Origin: Kiritimatiellia bacterium
Lineage (GTDB): Bacteria > Verrucomicrobiota > Kiritimatiellia > RFP12 > DVOR01
NCBI GenBank assembly: GCA_017558005.1
Contig: JAFYWN010000001.1
Coordinates: forward strand, 28,372-92,371
DNA length: 64,000 bases
Direction of reading: 5' to 3'
A program made the position numbers and the translations under genes. Under the pieces are notes generated by a model. It had not been told where the DNA came from. It was given only the letters and a program-made list of their open reading frames with translations, and made no database searches. Positions 1 through 7,685 of this stretch are shown piece by piece. Numbering within the stretch: position 1 is the first letter of the stretch; every line of letters begins with the position of its first letter.

Positions 1-137
1 GCGGTTCGCAGAAGATTAATGGCAAGTTGTTCATCAATGGCGAAGAACAAACCGCTGATGGCTACATGCTGAGCCAAGAGGAAGACGGTCTCTACATCTT
101 CCGCAAGAAGGCGCGCTTCCTCCTGATCCTCCAGTAA
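1..137 (+). CDS. C-terminal end of an unknown protein (partial)
   Basis: Frame 3 is open from the window edge to a TAA at 135-137 and encodes the last 44 residues, ending in a basic then hydrophobic stretch (RKKARFLLILQ). A strong intrinsic terminator follows 18 bases later, which supports this as a genuine gene end. The family cannot be named from this fragment. Confidence 0.6.
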   Translation, partial: GSQKINGKLFINGEEQTADGYMLSQEEDGLYIFRKKARFLLILQ

Positions 138-154
138 GCGAGTAGCGATTCCAA

Positions 155-189
155 AAAACACGACAGGCATTGCGCCTGTCGTGTTTTTT
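155..189 (+). terminator. Intrinsic terminator of the partial first gene
   Basis: A 14-bp perfect stem (155-168 with 174-187), loop ATTGC, followed by a T run. It closes the transcription unit of the truncated gene. Confidence 0.9.
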
Positions 190-812
190 ATTGGTGCGCA
201 CCTGAGTGATGGGTGAGGAGTGAAGTGATGACTGACGCGCCTAAGGTGTATGAGGCGCTCTGTTACTCGGTAGCGCATTAATCCATGCTCACCTTCACTC
301 ATACACACGAGCGGTCCCTTACGGTGGCTACTTATGAGGGGCGAGATTATGCTCGCGTGCGCTGAGCTTTGCTTATTGGTGGCGAGCGTTATGCTTACTC
401 GCTTGATGCTTTGCTTGTAGGTGGTGTGGTGATGAATCTTCTTCTTCGGGAGCCTGTTACACGAAAAGAGGGGAGCGAGTGAGAAGCGGTATTAAGGTGA
501 TGTGGGGAAGCGGGAGAAGTGTGGTTCGCTTGAGGATCCATGTGCGCCATGGAGTTTGTATGGTGGGCGTGCGTTGTATTGAGGAAATGTGGCGCAGGGG
601 ATGACGATAAGGCGGTGTTTTATATTGATGTGGCACAGAGGAAGAGTTTGGAGATGCCACGGGCGATTGGCGTACACGTCGCCACTTTCACAATTGATGA
701 GGTAGGGGAAACTTCTTCTAAGGTCCCACAATAGGCGCACGGGCCGTATAAAAATCCTAAAGCGCACCTCATCCTGGTACGATAAAACTCGGCGAGGAAG
801 TCGCGCAGGGTG
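190..812. other. Gene-poor interval
   Basis: Only short overlapping open frames without ribosome sites are visible. The phrase TATAAAAANNCTAAAGCGCAC occurs twice (from 748 and from 814); the second copy runs into the rpsT terminator, so the first may be a degenerate terminator duplicate. Nothing else is supported here. Confidence 0.5.
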
Positions 813-849
813 TATAAAAACACTAAAGCGCACGGGAACCCGTGCGCTT
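813..849 (-). terminator. rpsT terminator
   Basis: On the minus strand an 11-bp perfect stem (849-839 with 836-826) with a 2-nt loop is followed by TAGTGTTTTTATA. It lies 29 bases after the rpsT stop codon. Confidence 0.85.
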
Positions 850-877
850 CAGATGTGTACTAAATTCACTTACTTGC

Positions 878-1141
878 TTAGGCAAGCTTAGCGAGAGCAG
901 CAGCAGTACGAGACTTTTTACGGTCAGCGGTGTTGCTCTTGATCACGCCACGCTTGGCAGCCTTGTCAAGCTTGGAAGCGTAGGTGGAGACAGCGGCGGT
1001 GGCGACAGCCTTGTCGCCTGCAGCGAGAGCATCTTCAACCTTACGGCGGAAGGTGAGCAGTTCGCTCTTGATGGAGCGGTTGCGGAGGTTTGCCTTTTCT
1101 GCGGTCTTCACGCGCTTAGCGGCACTCTTGATGTTAGGCAT
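878..1141 (-). CDS. rpsT: 30S ribosomal protein S20
   Basis: 87-residue, Lys/Arg/Ala-rich helical protein starting MPNIKSAAKRV, the classic S20 N-terminus. It contains the SAAKRVKTAEKANLRNRS segment and a basic C-terminal helix. S20 binds 16S rRNA early in 30S assembly. The ATG at 1141 is chosen over an in-frame TTG two codons upstream because S20 begins MPN and AGGA lies about 9 bases before this ATG. Monocistronic, with its own terminator. Confidence 0.97.
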   Translation of the reverse strand: MPNIKSAAKRVKTAEKANLRNRSIKSELLTFRRKVEDALAAGDKAVATAAVSTYASKLDKAAKRGVIKSNTADRKKSRTAAALAKLA

Positions 1142-1489
1142 TGTCAATATCCTTGCGTTACTCTGACAAAACGTTTTCGAGGAATCTGTCTACTTTCCTC
1201 ACTGATTGAGTTGGCATAATATCACATTTATGATTGTCATTGCAAGCACTTTTTTTTAATTTACATTACGGCACCCCTTAAAATTCAGCCAGAGGGGTAT
1301 CCTAATCTTGCGAACGGAGGCGAGAAATGGCGGTTGTTCGCTTCTACATTTCATTAATATTGATGAGAGGAGAAGGGCGCGAGGCAGGTGTTTTTGGCGG
1401 GGAGGATAGGAGAGAGGCGGGGGCGGGGAATTGCGTTGTGGGGTTAAATGTGATACTGTGATGTAAATGATTGAAAGGGATGATGACGA
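1142..1489. other. Divergent intergenic region
   Basis: Separates minus-strand rpsT from the plus-strand Sel1-type gene and must hold both promoters. A G-rich stretch lies at 1360-1440. I could not assign convincing -35/-10 pairs and see no further gene. Confidence 0.4.
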
Positions 1490-2176
1490 ATGAAGAACTG
1501 GTTAGAGCGATTGGAAGCTTGGAGGAAGCACGCTGTCATTAAAATCACGTTGGGTGACATCGGATGGAGCTTTTTGGCGCTCTGCGTGCTTGCGCCCGTT
1601 TCATGTTCGCAGTCGACTCGGGTTTTGGCGTGGGTAGGCTTAAGCGCGGCACTCTGTTTCATTGGCAAGGGTGTTTCCGCGCAATTCGTAAAGACGCGAA
1701 TCGTGCTCTCAAGTGTGAGCCTCTGTTTTGCTGTGCTTTGCATGGCGTTGGGGCTTTGGGTGCTCATCTTCTTCTGCCGACTTGAAGGTGCACGCGAACG
1801 GGAAACGCCGCTAAAGGATGTCGTGACGGGGGTTGATGTATGGATGTGTAAAGGGGCGGCGGTGTTGACGCATTGGAATTTCACGCAGAATTTCGTGGCA
1901 CGGTGTTATACGCACGGCATTGGTGTGGAGCAGAATCATAAGACTGCGGTAAAATGGTATCAGAAGTCTGCTGCACAAGGTGATGCAGATGCGATGTGGG
2001 CCCTGGGGCGTGCCTATGCCGCGGGGGAGGGTGTTGAGAAAGATCGCGTGAAGGCGATGCAACTTCACGCAGAGAGTATTGGCACTTCTGTTAAGAATGA
2101 ATTTAAATCAATCAAAGAAGATTTAAATACCGTCAAAGAGAGTTTCTTGGATTGGTGGTGGTGGAATAAAAACTAA
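1490..2176 (+). CDS. Membrane protein with Sel1-like repeats
   Basis: 228 residues. The N-terminal half has about three hydrophobic segments (roughly residues 23-38, 42-60 and 65-90). The C-terminal half carries two Sel1/TPR-like repeats (about residues 128-200), with the hallmark pattern ARCYTHGIGVEQN...AVKWYQKSAAQGDADAMWALGRAYAAGEGVEKD. Sel1 repeats form helix pairs that bind proteins; the partner is unknown. A purine-rich AAAGGGATGATG precedes the start. No functional partner gene adjoins it. Confidence 0.8.
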   Translation: MKNWLERLEAWRKHAVIKITLGDIGWSFLALCVLAPVSCSQSTRVLAWVGLSAALCFIGKGVSAQFVKTRIVLSSVSLCFAVLCMALGLWVLIFFCRLEGARERETPLKDVVTGVDVWMCKGAAVLTHWNFTQNFVARCYTHGIGVEQNHKTAVKWYQKSAAQGDADAMWALGRAYAAGEGVEKDRVKAMQLHAESIGTSVKNEFKSIKEDLNTVKESFLDWWWWNKN

Positions 2177-2725
2177 TCCACCTTCTGGCGCTACTTTCAT
2201 CATAGAGGGAAACTTAGGCGTAAGGCGCAGTAAACGCGAAGGCGCGCGTGGTGGACTCGCCGCGCGTCGCTAAAGTACGCTCGGTCTACAATCTCTACAT
2301 CCGTGTAAACACGAAGGCGTGCCAACCGCGCACTTTTACTAAATAAAATGGGGCAAGCCTCCGCTCCTCCATGCATGCGCTCCTATGCCCCGCCCGCCAT
2401 GCTTACACGAATCGGCCCGCTTGTCGGGCGGTAACTCCCCTGAGGATCCCTGCACGCCCCTCGTTGCGCGAATAGGACGCACTTATTGAGGAGTGCCCTG
2501 CAGAGTCCTCAATCCATTACCATTGTTATCTGGCGCGTACCGCGCGCCCTTTGTGTGCTTATGCTGCAGCTTCTCACGGATGGAGAGGGGGTTGCTTAGG
2601 GAAAATAAAAAGGTAACCGCGCCCCTTTTCGGCGCGGTTGTAGCGCGGAAAAGGACTTATACCTTCTCAATTACCGCTTAATAGAGGCGCAATAGCTGAA
2701 AAGAAAGGGCGAAATTTGAGTTCAG
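2177..2725. other. Intergenic region with a GC-rich hairpin
   Basis: No supported gene. AACCGCGCC (2616) pairs with GGCGCGGTT around a CCTTTT loop, but no T tract follows, so it is not a canonical terminator. The 22-bp repeat array begins at 2726. Confidence 0.4.
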
Positions 2726-2813
2726 TTTGTTACAAACTCAAATCCAATTTGTTACAAACTTAACTTCAATTTCTTAGAAACTCAACTTCAATTTCTTAGA
2801 TTTCAGTTCTTCA
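2726..2813 (+). repeat. 22-bp-period array, four units
   Basis: TTT starts at 2726, 2748, 2770 and 2792, exactly 22 bases apart. Each unit has a short palindromic core (TTTGTTACAAA or TTTCTTAGAAA) followed by an ACTYAAMTYCA tail. The array abuts MITE-like copy A. Confidence 0.8.
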
Positions 2814-3083
2814 ATACTTTGTACTTTGTTTGACGAGCCGTAACTTATTCATTACAACAACTTATTTTGAATATTTTAGGGCTGGCAATTTTAGGCTTAA
2901 AATCAGTACAATCTGTACTATCCATGCAAAGTTTAAACAGTACAATTTTTGCTGGGGCAAGATATTTTAAGGGAAAATTTCCGCTCGGGAAGAATTCTTA
3001 AATAGTACAATTTTTTGCACGGGACTTTTTAGACCCGCTTAGAAAACTTTAAAAAATAGTACAAATGGGCCGAAGAAATGAAA
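2801..3083 (-). repeat. MITE-like element, copy A
   Basis: About 283 bp, AT-rich and noncoding, inverted relative to copies B and C. Its ends are imperfect inverted repeats sharing TTCTTC...TTTGTACT. Internal landmarks shared with B and C include TTTAGGCTTAAAATCAGTACA, CCGCTCGGGAAGAA and several AGTACAATTTTT words. No transposase frame exists, so any movement would need an enzyme supplied in trans. It ends 72 bp before the outer-membrane barrel gene and could influence it. Confidence 0.75.
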
Positions 3084-3155
3084 GAGAAGTGTTAGAATAC
3101 AGTTACAAGCATTATCCTTCTATCACGCACAGTGCGTACGCAAAAGGAGTAACAC

Positions 3156-4565
3156 ATGAAACGCTTTTTATTTTCTTTTCTCTTTCTTTTGCCCTTAACC
3201 TCGTTAGGTGGTGGCGATTGGGGCTTCCCTCCCTGCCTCCTTTTACCCTATGCGGCGGCGTATGCGCTTGTTCCAGAACCTCAAATGGATTGGGGCTTTG
3301 ACCTTCGCGTTCGTGCGGTCGGCACCAACAACTTACCCCAACCCGACCACCGCGAAGAGCCGCGTGTTGAGTACCTCCGCATTCGCTCTAAATTATGGGG
3401 CAAACTCGAAAATGATGACCGCGAGCTCTATCTCCGCCTTGGCAATGAACCCTTCTACTTCCGCACCCCCGGAATGCTTAAAGGGATGCGCCGCTTCCCC
3501 GATGTTGTCTATATCGACAATCTCTACTACACCTTTAAAGATCTCTTTGGGGGGAATGTCGATCTCAAAATCGGCCGTCAAGACATTTGGGATTTAGGAA
3601 GCGAACGCATTATGCTTGATGGCACACCTGGTGATGGATCGCGTTCCTTTTATTACGATGCCATACGCCTTACACTCAAATTTGAAGAGCGTCGTACCCT
3701 TGACCTTTTAGGCATCTATAACACCAGCCACGATTGGATGCCCTCCCTCGGCCATGACCACCCCGATCCGAAGCCTGGAAAATCCCGAGACTTTGACACC
3801 AATGGCGTCGACCAAGATGAATGGGCCCTTGCCCTTTATTGGAAAGATCGCTCCTGTAAAGAATTCCCTTGGGATATCTATTACTTCTTTAAGGGCGAAG
3901 AACGTGGCAGTCGCTACACGCGTAGTTTCATCCCTGCCGACCGCGACCACTTCTATACCCAGACCCTTGGTTTCCGTCTCCAGCCCAAACTCACCGAAAC
4001 GCTCTCTGCTGACCTTGAAGCGGCACTCCAATGGGGTGATGAAAGTCATCTCGCTTCCATGGGCTACGGTGCCCTTCATTGGACGCCTTGGACAAAGGCA
4101 GAATGTCGTTTTGAGCCGCGCTTCTCTGCCGCCTGCTACTATCTCTCTGGTGACAGCGATGGTCCGCGTGGCAAACACGCATGGATGTCGCTCTTTAACC
4201 GCGCTAGTTTTATTGGCGATGTTCCCGGCGGTATGTACGACAAATACGACCACACCAACCTCCTCTACCCGCACCTTTCCTTCAAATTCACCCCTGCAGA
4301 AAACATGACCCTCTCCACGAGCTTTGGCCCTATGTTTGCCCCTGCTGAAGAGTGCTACAACGGCAAACGCTATGGCCATGATTGTGGGTTCTTTGCGAAC
4401 CTTTACTATGAGGTTGCCGTTGGGAAATATACCGATGTCAAATGGTTCCAATCCTTCACCATCTCCTTCCTCGGCGAAGTCATGACCAAGGGCAACTGGT
4501 TTGAAGACGACGACGACCAAGGCCTCTGCTTCTATGGCCAGATTGACTTCACGTGGTCGTTCTAA
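3156..4565 (+). CDS. AlgE-like outer-membrane beta-barrel protein
   Basis: 469 residues with an N-terminal signal peptide (KRFLFSFLFLLPLTSLGG). It then has many alternating aromatic/hydrophilic strands and ends in aromatic FTWSF, typical of outer-membrane barrels. Motifs such as LRIRSKLWGKL and KIGRQDIWDLGSERIMLDGTP resemble the alginate-export/porin-like family seen in PVC bacteria, which would place it as an outer-membrane channel for sugars or exopolysaccharide. AAAGGAG precedes the start. It stands alone between repeat copy A and fragment D. The transported substrate is not deducible. Confidence 0.75.
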   Translation: MKRFLFSFLFLLPLTSLGGGDWGFPPCLLLPYAAAYALVPEPQMDWGFDLRVRAVGTNNLPQPDHREEPRVEYLRIRSKLWGKLENDDRELYLRLGNEPFYFRTPGMLKGMRRFPDVVYIDNLYYTFKDLFGGNVDLKIGRQDIWDLGSERIMLDGTPGDGSRSFYYDAIRLTLKFEERRTLDLLGIYNTSHDWMPSLGHDHPDPKPGKSRDFDTNGVDQDEWALALYWKDRSCKEFPWDIYYFFKGEERGSRYTRSFIPADRDHFYTQTLGFRLQPKLTETLSADLEAALQWGDESHLASMGYGALHWTPWTKAECRFEPRFSAACYYLSGDSDGPRGKHAWMSLFNRASFIGDVPGGMYDKYDHTNLLYPHLSFKFTPAENMTLSTSFGPMFAPAEECYNGKRYGHDCGFFANLYYEVAVGKYTDVKWFQSFTISFLGEVMTKGNWFEDDDDQGLCFYGQIDFTWSF

Positions 4566-4600
4566 CATCCACTCTCAATCCAACCACCCTTTATAACGAC

Positions 4601-4654
4601 TTAGACTCGCTTAGAAAACTTTAGAAAATAGAACGGACGGCCGAAGAACTGAAA
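4601..4654 (-). repeat. MITE-like element, terminal fragment D
   Basis: About 54 bp matching the terminal part of copy A (TTAGACYCGCTTAGAAAACT at the inner side, GGCCGAAGAA at the tip), same orientation as A. It starts 36 bases after the barrel gene, so A and D bracket that gene. Confidence 0.7.
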
Positions 4655-5059
4655 TCTTACAAACTGGGATTCAATGTTGCCCTTTTTGTACTTAAAGGTG
4701 CCCGTCATTGCCGATAGTGCTTGGCATTATCCCCCTTTCAAAGGGCTGAACCGCTGCGAAGGGCTTGTTCACTAAGGTGTGTCATTGCATGGCATGGCCC
4801 TTCAGAAGGGTGGGGGATTCTGTTAAGTCGGGGAGGCTTGTCGCGGGGGAGGGGCTCAAGTCGTCACCCCTTGCAACCGTAATTATTATCGCGTGTTAGT
4901 GTTCGCGCGCGTACCTAATTAAATAATAGGTGCTGTGGGTTAGAGAGAAATGGAGAAAGGTGCAGAGGGGAAAATGCAAAAAGTGTTGCATTGGTTTAAC
5001 TTAGTATGATACACTGTTAGGACTTTTTTTAGTGATGCCCCTTTTAAGGAGATTAGATT
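4655..5059. other. Upstream region of fusA
   Basis: No gene supported. TTGCAT near 4985 and TACACT near 5012 (about 18 apart) could be the fusA promoter, but neither box is strong. The ribosome site AAGGAGATTAG precedes the fusA start. Confidence 0.4.
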
Positions 5060-7165
5060 ATGGCACGCAAAATCCCGTTGGACCATGTGCGCAACATTGG
5101 TATTATGGCCCACATTGACGCCGGTAAGACGACCACGTCTGAACGTATTTTGTTCTATTCTGGTAAGAACCACAAGATTGGCGAAGTGCACGATGGCGGC
5201 GCCACGATGGACTGGATGGTTCAGGAACAGGAACGCGGCATTACCATCACCTCCGCAGCTACCGCTGTGATGTGGGGTGACTACATGATTTCTTTGATTG
5301 ACACCCCCGGCCACGTGGACTTCACTGCAGAAGTGGAACGCTCCCTCCGCGTGCTTGACGGCGCTGTCGCAGTGTTCTGTTCCGTCGGTGGCGTGCAGCC
5401 CCAGTCCGAACAGGTGTGGCGTCAGTCCGAAAAGTACAAAGTGCCGAAGTTGATCTTCGTGAACAAGATGGACCGCGTGGGCGCTAACTTCTTCTCCGTG
5501 ATGGAACAGGTGAAGAATCAGCTCAATGCTCGCCCCGTCCCGATGGTGTGCCCGCTCGGCGCTGGTGAAACCTTCGAAGGCGTCGTTGACTTGCTCGAAG
5601 AACGCCTCGTCACCTACGATAAGGCCTCCAACGGCGTGAAGCAGATCTACTCCGAAATCCCTGCAGAACTCAAGGATAAGTGCGAAGAAATGCGCCAGGA
5701 GATGATCGAAGCTGCTGCTGAACAGGATGAAGAGCTCATGAACAAGTTCTTCGAAGAAGGCACCCTCTCCAAGGAAGAAATCATCAAGGGTCTTCGTAAG
5801 GGTTGCATCAGCCGCGCCATCATGCCTGCATTCTGCGGTACCGCATTTAAGAACAAGGGTATCCAGATCCTCCTCGACGCAGTGGTGAGCTACCTCCCCA
5901 GCCCGCTCGACATCCCCGCAGTGGTCGACGAAGCAGACGAATCCATCGTCCGTCACGCAGATGACAACGAACCCCTCTCTGCTCTCGCATTCAAGATCAT
6001 GGCCGATAAGAACATGGGTAAGATCATCTTCACCCGTATCTACTCGGGCGTTCTCCGCGCTGGCGCAGAAATCCTCGACTCTTCGATCAACAAGAAGGCT
6101 CGTGTCTCCCGCCTCTTCCGCATGCACGCTAACCACCAGGAAAAGCTTGAAGAAGCATACGCAGGTGACATCGTGGCCGTTATCGGCCTCCCCAACACCC
6201 GCACCGGTGACACCCTCTGCGACATCGAAAACCCCATTCACTTGGAATCCATCGACTTCCCTGCACCGGTGATCTCGATTGCAGTGAAGCCCGTTTCCCG
6301 TGGCGACAACGAAAAGCTCGGTAACGCACTTCACACCCTCGCTCAGGAAGACCCCACCTTCACCGTGGCATTCGACCAGGAAACCTCCGAAACGATCATC
6401 TCCGGTATGGGTGAACTTCACCTCGAAATCATCGTTGACCGCTTGAAGCGCGAATTCAACGTTGAATGCGAAGTGGGTCGTCCCGAAGTTGCTTACCGTG
6501 AATCCATCGCTGTTGAAGGCGAAGGCGAATACAAGCACAAGAAGCAGTCCGGTGGTCGCGGTCAGTATGGTCACGTCTGCATGAAGTTCGCTCCGCAGGA
6601 AGACGGCAAGGAATTCGAATTCATCAACGACATCAAGGGCGGTGTGATCCCCGGCGAATACATCCCCGCAGTCGAAAAGGGTACCCGCGCAGCAATGGAA
6701 TCCGGCCCTCTCGCTGGCTATCCCGTGCTCCCGCTCAAGGCTACGCTCTTCTACGGTTCGTACCATGACGTCGACTCCTCCGAATTCGCGTTCCAGACCG
6801 CTGCTCGTCAGTGCTTCAAGGAAGTCTTCTTGAAGAGCCAGCCGCAGCTCCTCGAACCGATCATGAAGGTCGAAGTCGTTGTTCCCGAAGATTACATGGG
6901 TGCTGCTACCGGTTCGCTCTCTCAGCGTCGTGGCCGCGTCGAAGGTATGGAAGAACGTGGTGGCGCTCGCCTCGTCCACGGCTTCGTGCCCTTGGGTGAA
7001 ATGTTCGGTTACTCCAACACCATCCGTACCCTCACGCAGGGTCGTGGTGCATTCACCATGGTGTTCGACCACTACGAACCCGTGCCGCGTAACCTCCAGG
7101 ACGAAATCGTTGAAAAGCGCCGCAAAGCCGGCAAGGTTCACGGTTACTCCGAAAACGACGACTAA
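5060..7165 (+). CDS. fusA: Translation elongation factor G
   Basis: 701 residues, the normal EF-G length. The GTPase domain shows the P-loop AHIDAGKT (about residues 17-24), the switch region RGITI, DTPGHVDF and NKMD. Domains II-V follow, including the SGMGELHLEI and GRGQYGHV regions. It catalyses GTP-driven translocation on the ribosome. It stands alone here with its own terminator rather than in a str operon with rpsL, rpsG and tuf. A long antisense frame over it is a codon-bias shadow. Confidence 0.98.
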   Translation: MARKIPLDHVRNIGIMAHIDAGKTTTSERILFYSGKNHKIGEVHDGGATMDWMVQEQERGITITSAATAVMWGDYMISLIDTPGHVDFTAEVERSLRVLDGAVAVFCSVGGVQPQSEQVWRQSEKYKVPKLIFVNKMDRVGANFFSVMEQVKNQLNARPVPMVCPLGAGETFEGVVDLLEERLVTYDKASNGVKQIYSEIPAELKDKCEEMRQEMIEAAAEQDEELMNKFFEEGTLSKEEIIKGLRKGCISRAIMPAFCGTAFKNKGIQILLDAVVSYLPSPLDIPAVVDEADESIVRHADDNEPLSALAFKIMADKNMGKIIFTRIYSGVLRAGAEILDSSINKKARVSRLFRMHANHQEKLEEAYAGDIVAVIGLPNTRTGDTLCDIENPIHLESIDFPAPVISIAVKPVSRGDNEKLGNALHTLAQEDPTFTVAFDQETSETIISGMGELHLEIIVDRLKREFNVECEVGRPEVAYRESIAVEGEGEYKHKKQSGGRGQYGHVCMKFAPQEDGKEFEFINDIKGGVIPGEYIPAVEKGTRAAMESGPLAGYPVLPLKATLFYGSYHDVDSSEFAFQTAARQCFKEVFLKSQPQLLEPIMKVEVVVPEDYMGAATGSLSQRRGRVEGMEERGGARLVHGFVPLGEMFGYSNTIRTLTQGRGAFTMVFDHYEPVPRNLQDEIVEKRRKAGKVHGYSENDD

Positions 7166-7191
7166 GTCGTTACCGATTACTCGGACCAACC

Positions 7192-7228
7192 AAACGGTCG
7201 CGCCTCCGCGCGACCGTTTTATTTTTTT
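7192..7228 (+). terminator. fusA terminator
   Basis: Perfect 12-bp stem (7192-7203 with 7208-7219), loop CTCC, followed by a long T-rich tract. Confidence 0.92.
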
Positions 7229-7260
7229 ATTCGGACACATAGCCCTTTAAGCAATAAACA

Positions 7261-7363
7261 GGCCCAACAATGGACCTGTACAGGACACTGCCCCCTGCGA
7301 TGCCACTTTCATCTATGACCGGCCCAATAATGGGCCTGCACAGGACTCTGCTCCCAGCGATGG
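7261..7363 (+). repeat. Two direct repeats with 60-bp spacing
   Basis: Units at 7261-7303 and 7321-7363 are closely related and exactly 60 bases apart. Each starts with a GGCCCAAYAATGGRCC inverted repeat, followed by CTGYACAGGAC and a GCGATG phrase. They lie between the fusA terminator and the riboswitch. Function unknown. Confidence 0.6.
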
Positions 7364-7480
7364 CATTCTAAGCTGTGTTATCTTTTATTCTGCTGCGCGC
7401 TCTCTTCCTAAACTGTGCCCGCTTTTGTGCGCATGTTCGTCTTAACAGAAATCTAACAGTTTAAAGTGGGGTGATTGTGG

Positions 7481-7662
7481 TATTATGGTTGCGTATTGAG
7501 GGAGTAGCTAACGTGCGGAGCACGGGGTAAGCCAACAGTCCCGGTTATAAAACCTGGCTTATCGGAAGCAGTGAGACTCATGTACGGTGCGTAGACTCGT
7601 GCTGTGCGGCTCTCTCTCGGATGAATTGAAGACGCCTGCGCGAGAATGCGCGGGCGTTTTTT
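7481..7662 (+). promoter_or_regulatory. yybP-ykoY (Mn2+) riboswitch leader with promoter
   Basis: A -10 box TATTAT (7481-7486) lies about 10 bases before an RNA with the conserved blocks of the yybP-ykoY family: GGGAGTAGC (7500-7508), AACAGTCC followed by ACCTGGC (about 7534-7558), and GTGAGACTCATG (about 7571-7582). The leader ends in an intrinsic terminator (7632-7662) just before the P-type ATPase start. In characterised members Mn2+ binding stabilises the aptamer and permits expression of Mn2+ efflux genes. Sequence matching is by eye; a covariance-model search would settle it. Confidence 0.82.
7632..7662 (+). terminator. Riboswitch expression-platform terminator
   Basis: Stem ACGCCTGCGC with GCGCGGGCGT, six-base loop, then TTTTTT. 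It sits 24 bases before the ATPase start, so read-through here would control the gene. Confidence 0.85.
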
Positions 7663-7685
7663 GTTGATTCGAAAGGACGTGTACC

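Noticed and set aside
4940..7240. 766-codon open frame antisense to fusA
   Set aside because: EF-G is certain on the other strand; the frame arises from its codon bias.
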